Assembly (NCBI RefSeq): GCF_002934665.1
Contig: NZ_NIRS01000007.1
Coordinates: 62,001-126,000, forward strand
Direction: 5' to 3'
DNA length: 64,000 nt
DNA from: Pseudomonas laurylsulfatiphila
Lineage (GTDB): Bacteria > Pseudomonadota > Gammaproteobacteria > Pseudomonadales > Pseudomonadaceae
Below the pieces are notes generated by a model that was not told the DNA's origin, did not search any database, and saw only the letters and a list, made by a program, of their open reading frames with translations. The translations under genes and the position numbers were made by a program. Positions 1-8,157 of this stretch are shown here, one piece after another. The stretch's first letter is position 1. Each line of letters opens with the position of its first letter.

Positions 1-1
1 G

Positions 2-1297
2 TTAAAAAACCTCGCTGAATTGGGTTTTTCTTCAGAAGAAATATCTATCACCAAAACCTTGAGTCCAGCAATCGAGCGATTTGAAAGAGCATTGTCTGAT
101 GGTTGGCAGAGATTAAAATTTAGCGATGTCGCTAGGCAGTGTAAGGAATCTGTAGATCGAGAGAATAACCCCTTCGAAAGATATGTAGAGGGTGGTCATA
201 TGGATACCGAAGACTTAAGAGTGAGGAGGTATGGCACCTTCTCTGATGACTATGTGGGGCCCGCATTTCATCGCATATTTCGAAAAGGTCAAATACTCTA
301 TGGCTCAAGACGAACATATTTGAAGAAAGTGGCTGTAGCGGATTTTGATGGGGTCACCGCAAACACCACTTATGTCATAGAACCAGCGGATTGTGGGTTT
401 TTTGATGGGCGCCTACTGCCATTCATCATGTTGTCCGAAGGATTCACGCGACATTCCGTTGTTAACTCAAAGGGGTCTACAAACCCATATATAAACTGGT
501 CGGATATTGAAGGGTATGAGTTTTATATCCCTGATGTTAAGGCGCAGGCGGGGATATTGAAGATCCTCCAGAGAGTCGCTGACCAAGAAGAGGCAATTAG
601 ATCTATAATTTTCGCCCTTGAAGAATGCTTGCGTGCAGTTCAATTGAACGCATTCAAAGACAGTTCCGATGTGGATGCAAAAAATAACTGCGAACTTGGT
701 GGTGGCTGGATTAATTATCAAATTAAAGATATTTTGATGAGTCCCCCAGAAAGCGGAGACTCGGTTTCTGCAGTTGATAAAGATACTGGTTTTTATGTCT
801 TGAATCTAAACTGCTTGACCCGGCACGGATTTCAAACTAATGGATATAAATCTATAGAGGCTCAGAAGTTTTCAAGAGAATTGAGGCTAGGCAATGGAGA
901 TCTATTGGTTTCTAGGGCAAACACAGCGGATTTAGTTGGTTTTGCAGGAATTTACAAAGATGAACTTGAAAGGAGTGCTATATTCCCTGACACAATGTGG
1001 CGATTGAATGTAAAGGAAAATCTTGTGTCGAAGGAGTTCTTAAAAAATTATCTGCTTTCGCCATGCGCTAGATCTCAAATAAAAATGATAGCTGCTGGCA
1101 CAAGCGGGAGTATGAAAAAAATTAACAAGAGTTCGTTTTCCAAGCTGAAAATAGCGATCCCTTCAGACACGCAGCAGAAGTTGATCAATAATTCCATTGG
1201 AGAGCTTTTGGAATCTATCAATATTGCATCAATCAAGCTTTCTGATCTGAGAAGGTTAAGAACATCTATTTTTGAAGATTTCCTTAGGCAGGCCTGA
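2..1297 (+). CDS. hsdS: Type I restriction-modification specificity subunit, 5' end cut by window edge
   Basis: The frame is open to the left edge, so the true start and the expected hsdM lie outside the window. The product has the two-part layout of HsdS. A first target-recognition half begins near 'DGWQRLKFSDVA' and a second near 'GGGWINYQIKDILM'. Each is followed by a helical spacer ending in 'ILKILQRVADQEEAI' and 'INIASIKLSDLRRLRTSIF'. HsdS gives the methylase and nuclease their bipartite DNA target. The stop is 2 bp before hsdR, so the two are probably co-transcribed. Base composition is much more AT-rich than the core genes to the right, which fits acquired DNA. The target site cannot be read from sequence. 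Confidence 0.9.
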   Translation, partial: LKNLAELGFSSEEISITKTLSPAIERFERALSDGWQRLKFSDVARQCKESVDRENNPFERYVEGGHMDTEDLRVRRYGTFSDDYVGPAFHRIFRKGQILYGSRRTYLKKVAVADFDGVTANTTYVIEPADCGFFDGRLLPFIMLSEGFTRHSVVNSKGSTNPYINWSDIEGYEFYIPDVKAQAGILKILQRVADQEEAIRSIIFALEECLRAVQLNAFKDSSDVDAKNNCELGGGWINYQIKDILMSPPESGDSVSAVDKDTGFYVLNLNCLTRHGFQTNGYKSIEAQKFSRELRLGNGDLLVSRANTADLVGFAGIYKDELERSAIFPDTMWRLNVKENLVSKEFLKNYLLSPCARSQIKMIAAGTSGSMKKINKSSFSKLKIAIPSDTQQKLINNSIGELLESINIASIKLSDLRRLRTSIFEDFLRQA

Positions 1298-1299
1298 GA

Positions 1300-4200
1300 A
1301 TGTTTAACGAGCATACTGTCACCGAAAATGGAATTATCGACCGCTTAAAAAATTTAAGTGGGGGAAAGTGGACTTACTGCCACGGCGAGAGCCTGCCCAA
1401 GAAGGCGCAGGATATATTTGTCGATGAGTGGCTAAAAGACGCGTTGTGTTCGTTAAACCCAGCTATCGACAAACAGCCGGATTACGCCGATGAGGTAATT
1501 CATAAGCTGCGCGGTGTAATGCTGGAGGCCCCGCACAGTGGCCTGGTCCGGGCCAACGAGAATTTCCAGGCGTGGCTGCTGGCCGAAAAAACCTTGGCCT
1601 TTGGTGAGAATGGTGAACATGTCACCATCAATCTGATCGACTTCGAAAACCTCGACAACAACCACTTTGTAGTGGCCCAGCAGGTGCACTATGTCGCGGC
1701 TGGCGAGGTGTTCTTCGATATTGTGCTGTATGTAAACGGCATCCCGCTGGTGGTAGGTGAAGTGAAAAGCGCCACTCGCCCCAGCGTCAGTTGGCAGGAC
1801 GGTGCCGCTGACTTTATGGGCGGCAAAAAACACTATTGGCAGCATGCAAAAGCCTTTTTCGTACCCAACCTGCTGTGCTTCGCCAGTGAGGGCAAAACCT
1901 TTGCCTACGGAGCGATCAATGCCCGGGTCAAAGATTGGGGCCCCTGGCACCACACCGATCAGCGTGAGGATATTCCCGACACCCTGGCCTCCGTGCTGGC
2001 GAGCACCGAAGGGCTACTGAACCCGCAAACCCTGCTGCAACTGCTGGCTTCTTTTGCGCTGTTCTCTACCCATAAAACCGGTAAAGACACACCGCCCAAA
2101 CGCATCAAATTGCTGCCGCGTTACCCGCAGTTCGAGACGGCCAAGCAGATTGTTGAGCGGGTCAAACAGGGTTACCCGAAAAAAGGCCTGATCTGGCACT
2201 TCCAAGGTTCGGGCAAGTCGCTGCTGATGCTTTATGCTGCCAAGATGCTGCGGGCCGACAACGAGCTGAAAAACCCCACCGTGCTGATCGTGGTCGATCG
2301 CCGCGACCTGGACAGCCAGATTAGCGAGACCTTCGGCGGCGCCGATGTGAAAAACCTGATCAAGGTGCAGAGCTGTAAAAAGCTCGGTGAACATATCGAG
2401 CAGGACAGCCGCGGCATCCTCATCACCACCATTTTCAAGTTCAAAGATGTTGAGATCGATGAGCACAACCTGGCGGGCCTAAACAGTCGCGACAACATCA
2501 TCGTGCTGGTGGATGAAGCCCACCGCACCCAGGAAGGCGGCTTGGGCGAGAAGATGCGCTGGGCGCTGCCCAATGCCCACTTCTACGGCCTGACCGGCAC
2601 CCCGATCTCCAGTATCGAACGCAATACCTTCAAGTTGTTCGGCGCCGATGAAGATCCCGGCCGCTATATGAACCGCTACAGCTACAAACAGTCGATCCGC
2701 GACGGAGCCACTAACCCGGTTAAGTTCGAGCCCCGTTTAGCCGAATTGCGGGTCGACCGTGAGGCGATCAACGAAGAGTTCGAGCAACTGGTCAAAGACA
2801 ACAACCTGGACGAGGACGAAAAGGCCACTTTGTCCAAACGCGCCGGCAAGCTGGCCGTGATGCTCAAGGCACCGAAGCGCATGGAGGCCATCAGTGCCGA
2901 CATTGCCGAACACTTCACCAGCCATGTGAAGCCGAAAAAGATGAAGGCCATGGTGGTGGTCTATGACCGCGATGCCTGCGTGCAGATGTATTACCTACTT
3001 GGTCACATGCTGGGTTTCGACGCACTGGAGGTGGTCATGAATCTCGACCAGGCTCCGGTGAAGGATGAGAACGGTAAGCTCAACAAGGACTGGAACAAGT
3101 GGAAGGAAGAGCTCGATCTACCGATCAAGCAAGCCGACTTTGAGCGCTGGCAGAAATTCGATGGTGAAGAGCAGGCGCAGAAAAACCTGCTGGAAACCTA
3201 CAAAGACCCGAAACAACCCCTACAACTGCTGATCGTGACCGCCAAGCTGCTGACCGGTTTCGATGCGCCGATCTGCTACTGCATGTACCTGGATAAACCG
3301 CTGCGCGACCACACCTTGCTGCAGGCCATGTGCCGCACCAATCGCCTGTATGAGGCGGACGGGGTGGTCAAGCGTATGGGCCTGATCATCGATTATCTGG
3401 GCGTATTCGAAAACCTGCGCACGGCGCTGGCCTATAACCCGGAAGAGATCGACGGGATTGTCGAAGGCATCGAGAAATTCAAGGAGTTGCTGCCAGAGCA
3501 GTTGAAGCTGTGTCTGGCCTTCTTCCCGAACGTGGACCGCACCCTGGCAGGCTTCGACGGCATCCTGGCCGCACAGGAATGCTTGCCGGACAATAAAAAA
3601 CGCGATGAGTTTGCCACAGCCTTTGGCGTGCTGGCCAAACTCTGGTCGGCCATCAACCCCGACCCTTTCCTGACACCCTACCGCCAGGATTACAAATGGC
3701 TGGCGCAAATCTATGAATCAGTACGCCCGGTTGGTCAAACGGGGGCGCTGGTCTGGGCCGCGTTAGGGCCCGAGACCATCAAGATGATTCACGAGCACAC
3801 CGATATCAGTCGCATACGCGATGACATCGATGAGCTAATCATGGATGAACACGCAATCTTCACCCTGACCGAGAAAGAGCAGGAAAAACGTGCCCGCCGA
3901 CTGGAAATAGACTTGATGGGGCGTCTGCGCGGCCATGGCGAGGCTGTGTTCGTCGAGCTGGGCGAGCGCCTGGAGAAACTGCGCCGAGAATATGAAGCGG
4001 GTGTAATCAAGGCCATCGACTGGCTCAAGGGCCTATTGGATGCCGCCAAAGATACGGTGCAGGCCGAGCGTGAAACCGGTGACCCTGTAGTAACGGAGGC
4101 AGACAACAAGCAGGCGCTGACCAAACTCTTCCTGGAAACCCGCCCGGAAACAACGCCGAAGCTGATTGGTGATGTGGTCGAGCAGATCGACAAAATTGTG

Positions 4201-4350
4201 AACGCTACCCGCTTTGAGGGCTGGCAGAACTCCAACAGTGGTCCACGCGAAATCCAGAAAGCACTGATGCTGACCCTGGCGCAGTTTGGCCTAAGCAAAG
4301 ACAAGGACCTATTTGAAAGGGCATACGCCTATATTGAAGAACATTACTAA
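1300..4350 (+). CDS. hsdR: Type I restriction endonuclease R subunit
   Basis: This is the ATP-dependent translocase and nuclease subunit that cleaves unmethylated DNA together with HsdM and HsdS. The 1,016 residues match the family length. The N-terminal nuclease domain shows a PD-(D/E)xK pattern: D140 in 'VFFDIVLY', then E154 and K156 in 'VVGEVKSA'. The helicase motor follows, with Walker A 'GSGKS' near 303-307, the DEAH box at about 405-408 in 'VLVDEAHRT', and motif III 'GLTGTPIS'. The C-terminal helical region 'EKEQEKRARRLEIDLM' fits the part that docks to the methylase. The gene looks intact. It starts 2 bp after hsdS ends. No further plus-strand gene follows in this operon. Confidence 0.97.
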   Translation: MFNEHTVTENGIIDRLKNLSGGKWTYCHGESLPKKAQDIFVDEWLKDALCSLNPAIDKQPDYADEVIHKLRGVMLEAPHSGLVRANENFQAWLLAEKTLAFGENGEHVTINLIDFENLDNNHFVVAQQVHYVAAGEVFFDIVLYVNGIPLVVGEVKSATRPSVSWQDGAADFMGGKKHYWQHAKAFFVPNLLCFASEGKTFAYGAINARVKDWGPWHHTDQREDIPDTLASVLASTEGLLNPQTLLQLLASFALFSTHKTGKDTPPKRIKLLPRYPQFETAKQIVERVKQGYPKKGLIWHFQGSGKSLLMLYAAKMLRADNELKNPTVLIVVDRRDLDSQISETFGGADVKNLIKVQSCKKLGEHIEQDSRGILITTIFKFKDVEIDEHNLAGLNSRDNIIVLVDEAHRTQEGGLGEKMRWALPNAHFYGLTGTPISSIERNTFKLFGADEDPGRYMNRYSYKQSIRDGATNPVKFEPRLAELRVDREAINEEFEQLVKDNNLDEDEKATLSKRAGKLAVMLKAPKRMEAISADIAEHFTSHVKPKKMKAMVVVYDRDACVQMYYLLGHMLGFDALEVVMNLDQAPVKDENGKLNKDWNKWKEELDLPIKQADFERWQKFDGEEQAQKNLLETYKDPKQPLQLLIVTAKLLTGFDAPICYCMYLDKPLRDHTLLQAMCRTNRLYEADGVVKRMGLIIDYLGVFENLRTALAYNPEEIDGIVEGIEKFKELLPEQLKLCLAFFPNVDRTLAGFDGILAAQECLPDNKKRDEFATAFGVLAKLWSAINPDPFLTPYRQDYKWLAQIYESVRPVGQTGALVWAALGPETIKMIHEHTDISRIRDDIDELIMDEHAIFTLTEKEQEKRARRLEIDLMGRLRGHGEAVFVELGERLEKLRREYEAGVIKAIDWLKGLLDAAKDTVQAERETGDPVVTEADNKQALTKLFLETRPETTPKLIGDVVEQIDKIVNATRFEGWQNSNSGPREIQKALMLTLAQFGLSKDKDLFERAYAYIEEHY

Positions 4351-4387
4351 GTCGATGATGACGTACGGCCGTGCGATGAAGTTAGCT

Positions 4388-4515
4388 AAGCGCCCCCACC
4401 TTGAAGACGGTGGGATTTAGGAAGCGCTTACATTGCATCGACGAAATGCATGCTTACATCTGCTTTGAGGCGCAGCTTTGGGTCACAACTGGCAGTTTTC
4501 GACCCAAAGCTGCGC
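4388..4515. repeat. Two hairpins between convergent hsdR and the DUF6119 gene
   Basis: The 279-bp gap between two converging genes holds no convincing gene. Hairpin one has nested stems AAGCGC/GCGCTT (4388-4393, 4424-4429) and CCCACC/GGTGGG (4395-4400, 4409-4414). Hairpin two is a perfect 15-bp inverted repeat, GCGCAGCTTTGGGTC at 4470-4484 and its complement at 4501-4515, around a 16-base loop. Neither has a T-run, so factor-independent termination is not clear. A role in ending or insulating the two transcripts, or a dispersed intergenic repeat, are both possible. Confidence 0.6.
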
Positions 4516-4629
4516 TTCACGAAGAAAGACGCGTAAGCCTCCCCGACCACTACGCCCGCTTTGAACAAGTAAAAGGGGCGTTTTCTGATTGAGAGAGGGC
4601 TTTTTGCCATTGGGAACAGGCACTTCAAG

Positions 4630-6420
4630 TCAAACTCCGGATTTTGGCTGGACGGTCTTCTTGCGGTCTGTTTTTTTCTTTGTAACTGTTGTTTTCTTTT
4701 TGGAAGCTTTTGCTGCAGTTTTCTGGGCGACACTAGCAAGGTGAGCGGCAGATTCCGGAATATGCATCAACTTTACCCCGTAGCCGTATGAGTTGATGGT
4801 CTTTCCGTAGTTTTGTAGTGTTACCTTACTGAAAAAAGGTATATCTAGAGCTGTCGAGGCGGCTCCATCAATGATGGCATAGATAACGTCATTGCCACGC
4901 GCTTCGAAATTAACAGGAATTGCGTCAAATTTATTCTTCGCCAGTTGCAAGTTTACGTCTTTTACAAAGCCTGGCTCTCTTACCATGAGGGTCGAGGCCA
5001 CAAAACCCTGCGCGAATAGATGGCTTAGCGTCGATGAGCCACGACCGCGTTTAACATGAATAAACTCACCCCGTTCGTTTTGAGTTTTCACTCTGTAAAT
5101 GTCACAGACCTCAATTTTATCGTAGCTACCACCAAATTTGATCATTTGTCTGTCGAGCATTGCATGGGAGCTCTGCGCTTGGGCGCAAACATACTCATTG
5201 TACGGACCTTCACCGGCGTGCGAATACTCTGTAAAAGGTGGCGCGAACTGTTTTCTCGGTAGTTCCGCGAAATACTTCTCTACTGCCGTCTGAAAGGACG
5301 CTTCTACCTTAAACCAATTTCCTGCATTTAAAATATATAAATTTGCATCATGCTTGACTTCCGCATAGAGACATTTAAACGCAGGGAATGGTCTTGGAGG
5401 ACTGCCGCTTGAAAGAATCAGAAAAATTTCGCGTCGCTTTAGCGTATCTAAAGTTGCTCCTTTCCTAAACGTAGAAAAAAATCTTCCCAAATCTAGCACA
5501 GGATCAATATCATCACTGTCCGGGGTTCGGTTGTAAGCGAATCCTGTAACGGAGGTCCAGTCAATTAGATCCGGTATGGCGAGCCACATGTCTTTGGTTT
5601 GATTAGAAATTAGAGAATTCCAAAGTTGAATGTCGAGAGCCTCGGAAAGCTCTTTGTCTTTAACCGGGAGTAAATTCTCAACCCAAGAAAACTCACTGGC
5701 ATGTCCGTCTACATCTTTAGCGAGGTAGTCTTTTGAGGTGGAGCGCTCTAATGCCAGTTGCAGGAAATTTCCTAGATCAGCGAGATCTATCGCTACGGAT
5801 GCCTTGAATGAATCAATGCCGGCAATTATTTTTCCAAAAATATCTGAGTAAGCGCTTTTTGTGTGTCCTACTAGTCCGCGAAGCAAATCCTGCTCAGCAT
5901 TAATCATATAATCTGACACAGATGCTGCTTTGATCGTTTGTGTCCTGCTTAGTCGTGGGGACGCGTCGAATGTCTGACGATCAATTGATGCTATCTTGTC
6001 GGGTGAGACACTGTTTAAAACGACCTTTATACCAAATCTATCTTCGATTAATCTCGGCTCAATCAGATAGCGCCCATATCCAAAAGAAATAGCAAACTGG
6101 CGAGAGCCATTTTTCACAATCAGAATGGCGGAGATGCTTTTATTTTTCCACTTGGAAGTTTTCACTCCTTCATCTAGGCCCTTCTGAATGAAGTTCAACC
6201 ATTCTGGAGCGGCCTCTACAAAAGGTTTCCGAATGAAGAGAGTGCCATATTCCCCTTCAGGACCAAGAGGATACTGTTCTGTACCAATTTGTTTAGGCTT
6301 TCCGTTCGGACCTATGGGGCTCGCTATAAAATCTTTATCTGTCCAGTAAGACGCCGAATTTGGTGCCTCTTTGAGTAAGTAAACGTTCAGCGTAATCCTT
6401 TTGGGCTTTCCTGTGCTCAT
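4630..6420 (-). CDS. TIGR04141/DUF6119 family protein, function unknown, sporadically distributed
   Basis: The 596-residue product matches my memory of the TIGR04141 'sporadically distributed' family (DUF6119). The hallmark is the C-terminal block with 'VCDIYRVKTQ', 'FIHVKRGRGSSTLSHLF' and 'VIYAIIDG'. The family has no settled biochemical role and turns up irregularly in genomes, often near defence genes. The last 40 or so residues are a lysine-rich tail ('KASKKKTTVTKKK'), suggesting nucleic-acid contact (inference). ATG at 6420 is chosen over TTG at 6423 because an AGGAGGAG ribosome site lies at ideal spacing. AT-rich composition, and a position between a type I system and a DRT1 element, suggest a defence or mobile cargo gene. 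Confidence 0.8.
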   Translation of the reverse strand: MSTGKPKRITLNVYLLKEAPNSASYWTDKDFIASPIGPNGKPKQIGTEQYPLGPEGEYGTLFIRKPFVEAAPEWLNFIQKGLDEGVKTSKWKNKSISAILIVKNGSRQFAISFGYGRYLIEPRLIEDRFGIKVVLNSVSPDKIASIDRQTFDASPRLSRTQTIKAASVSDYMINAEQDLLRGLVGHTKSAYSDIFGKIIAGIDSFKASVAIDLADLGNFLQLALERSTSKDYLAKDVDGHASEFSWVENLLPVKDKELSEALDIQLWNSLISNQTKDMWLAIPDLIDWTSVTGFAYNRTPDSDDIDPVLDLGRFFSTFRKGATLDTLKRREIFLILSSGSPPRPFPAFKCLYAEVKHDANLYILNAGNWFKVEASFQTAVEKYFAELPRKQFAPPFTEYSHAGEGPYNEYVCAQAQSSHAMLDRQMIKFGGSYDKIEVCDIYRVKTQNERGEFIHVKRGRGSSTLSHLFAQGFVASTLMVREPGFVKDVNLQLAKNKFDAIPVNFEARGNDVIYAIIDGAASTALDIPFFSKVTLQNYGKTINSYGYGVKLMHIPESAAHLASVAQKTAAKASKKKTTVTKKKTDRKKTVQPKSGV

Positions 6421-6561
6421 CAACGCTCCTCCTAAGCTTTGCGACCGGTATATTGCTATCTTCGGCCTGATAGCTCCGTAGATTTGGAGCGTGGCCTATA
6501 GCCATGACTTAGCTTACGTTAGAACTGAAGCTACTGTCAGTATTCGCTTTCATGGATAGGT
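6421..6561. other. Short intergenic stretch holding the promoter side of the DUF6119 gene
   Basis: These 141 bases lie upstream of the DUF6119 gene and downstream of the 93-residue gene, both read on the minus strand. Apart from the AGGAGGAG ribosome site next to 6420 and a weak GCTCC/GGAGC hairpin near 6474-6491, nothing stands out. No confident -35/-10 pair is seen. Confidence 0.4.
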
Positions 6562-6843
6562 CTACCCCATCATCAGGTGCGTTCGGCTTTTACCCATCCT
6601 CATCCAGATCAGGGCGGCGGTTAGTCGATAATAATATTGAGTAGATCCGGAACGGTCGTTGAGATAATGAGCAAAAAACCAATGCACGTGCTTCAGTTGC
6701 CAGGACCAGGGGTTATCGCGCTGCCATCGTTGTTGAATGGCAGCTTGCATGATTTTGGCTTGCCGTAGGTGGCGTTGCTGCGTGATCTTCGAGCCGGTCA
6801 GTACGCCGCTCAGGAACAGCGCCATATCGAAGGGCTTGGTCAC
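6562..6843 (-). CDS. Small protein translationally coupled to the recombinase, unknown function
   Basis: This 93-residue product is rich in aromatic and basic residues ('WSWQLKHVHWFFAHYL'). I recognise no family. Its GTG start shares four bases (GTGA) with the stop of the upstream recombinase gene, the usual sign of translational coupling, which argues that it is real. It is the last gene of a minus-strand operon with a DUF3987 protein and a tyrosine recombinase. A role as an accessory factor for the recombinase, such as a directionality or DNA-binding partner, is inference only. Confidence 0.7.
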   Translation of the reverse strand: MTKPFDMALFLSGVLTGSKITQQRHLRQAKIMQAAIQQRWQRDNPWSWQLKHVHWFFAHYLNDRSGSTQYYYRLTAALIWMRMGKSRTHLMMG

Positions 6844-7829
6844 GCTCTACCTCCAATGTAAGCCGAAACCACATCAATCCGGTTATGCCCGAGCTCAAGG
6901 CTGATTTGTTGGCGCGCCCGTTGATCAAGGTCGCGGTCAATTCGATAGCAGTGGCCACCATTGACTGGGGCCGCGTGGCTAGTGAGCTGTTCGTAACGCT
7001 CGCAGGCATAGGCCGCTCGCAGTTCGTGAAAGCCCTTCAGCCCTTGTTCATGCAGGACTTCGCGGGCGGGGAGTACGGTCTGTTGCAGGAATGCGGCGTA
7101 GCTTTCGCCTCGGGCCAGCAAGTTGCGGCTGCGGGGCGGCGACGCATTTCGGGCGAACTGTAGCGCCACCTTCACCTCTTCATTAGCATTGATCCATCGC
7201 GGCGCTGATGCCCCTGAGCGGCCGCCTTTAGTGCCGTCCTGGATGTTGATGCGACCGAAGTGCTTGGCTTCACGTTGGATACGTGGCAGATCAGCGAGGA
7301 TCGCTTCGCGCAGGCGCATACCGGTAGCTCGGGCCAACAGGACTATCGCGGCCACCCGCTCGTGTTGCTGTTCGCCAAGCGCCTCGAGTACTCGCCGCAC
7401 CTGCTGGTGGTCTTGGCCATCCGCCGCGTGGGTGCGTACGCTCGAGCGCTGCTGTCCCAACGCCTGACTCGGGCTGGCGATTCTCACGTCTTGATCACCG
7501 CGCAGCGCGGCGAGGGTGCGGTTAACGCTGCTCAGGCGGTTCTGCGCAGTAGCGATGCAGAGTTCACCTTGCTGAATCTGCTGACGAAGATAAGCGGCGT
7601 AGTCCTGCAGCGTCTGTCGGTCGATCTGGCGCGCATCGTTGTAACCAGGACCGTCCTCTGACCGACACCAACGTACGAACGCTTGCCAGCGATCACTATG
7701 CGCTTTGACCGTGGCGAAGTGGCCGCCGGCAAACAGATCCTTGAGCGCTTGTGGGCCTGCGTAGCTCAGCTGGCGGCCGTAGCCAAAGTTGCGCCCCTCA
7801 CGCCGACCGACCAAGGCCATCGTCATCAC
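6840..7829 (-). CDS. Tyrosine recombinase of the 'integrase domain-containing' (Integrase_1) type
   Basis: The 329-residue product has an N-terminal SAM-like core-binding region (about 40-130) and a C-terminal catalytic domain. Catalytic-type residues can be placed: Arg in 'ATGMRLREA', His-x-x-Arg in 'FHELRAAYA', His in 'LELGHNRIDV' and Tyr in 'VSAYIGG'. It is a different kind from the P4-type integrase next to ssrA, so this island carries two recombinases. The start is uncertain. GTG 7829, ATG 7826 and ATG 7820 are all in frame and overlap the end of the upstream gene by about 23-32 bp. The stop overlaps the next gene by four bases. Confidence 0.88.
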   Translation of the reverse strand: MMTMALVGRREGRNFGYGRQLSYAGPQALKDLFAGGHFATVKAHSDRWQAFVRWCRSEDGPGYNDARQIDRQTLQDYAAYLRQQIQQGELCIATAQNRLSSVNRTLAALRGDQDVRIASPSQALGQQRSSVRTHAADGQDHQQVRRVLEALGEQQHERVAAIVLLARATGMRLREAILADLPRIQREAKHFGRINIQDGTKGGRSGASAPRWINANEEVKVALQFARNASPPRSRNLLARGESYAAFLQQTVLPAREVLHEQGLKGFHELRAAYACERYEQLTSHAAPVNGGHCYRIDRDLDQRARQQISLELGHNRIDVVSAYIGGRA

Positions 7830-8157
7830 CGTTTTCGTTTGTTTGCAGAAAAAGCAGCAGGGCTTGCCAGTGGGGGCTGAGCCTGTCCACCTGCTGCCAG
7901 TGTGTCGGGCGGACCAGGAGGGTGTTCTCCTGGTGTTGCAGCAGCGCCCCTTCTTCGCGCAGTTGCTTGATCAGCAGGGCAATGTGGGCAGGCTCAGGAG
8001 GTGGTGTGGCGACAGCGGCGACAGTGGCGACAACCCGCGTCGTTCCTGGCCTGACGCGTGGCGACAGGCTGGCGACAGTTGCGGCGACACGACGCGATTC
8101 AGGTTGTAGTTGATGTTGCGCTTGGTAGCGGCGCACCGCGTCATTGAGGCGAAACAT
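7798..8157 (-). CDS. Hypothetical 119-residue protein overlapping an iteron-like repeat array
   Basis: No family is recognised. The frame overlaps the DUF3987 gene by 17 bp upstream and the recombinase start downstream, consistent with a packed operon. The middle of the product ('RVVATVAAVATPPPE') is simply the translation of repeated TGTCGCC units. The C-terminal half ('IALLIKQLREEGALLQHQ', then 'HWQALLLFLQ') looks like ordinary helical protein. The gene may therefore be real while also carrying a DNA site inside it. Confidence 0.6.
   Translation of the reverse strand: MFRLNDAVRRYQAQHQLQPESRRVAATVASLSPRVRPGTTRVVATVAAVATPPPEPAHIALLIKQLREEGALLQHQENTLLVRPTHWQQVDRLSPHWQALLLFLQTNENGDDDGLGRSA
8007..8089 (+). 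repeat. Iteron-like array A: six copies of GGCGACA
   Basis: Six GGCGACA units lie in 83 bp: three in a tight run with two-base spacers, 26 bases of spacer, then three more. The array lies inside the 119-residue gene. A second, inverted copy with the same arrangement lies at 14,053-14,134. Over the first 60 bp the two align without gaps, with about 50 identities counted by hand. Conservation of the repeats with loss of the reading frame in copy B points to a protein-binding DNA site such as a replication or excision site. That function is inference. Confidence 0.7.

Noticed and set aside
4401..4592. 63-codon plus-strand frame after hsdR
   Set aside because: It runs through the inverted repeats, has no ribosome site and no recognisable sequence.
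8007..8089. GGCGACA repeats considered as a CRISPR array
   Set aside because: Units are only 7-8 bp with irregular 2-26 bp spacers and no cas genes.
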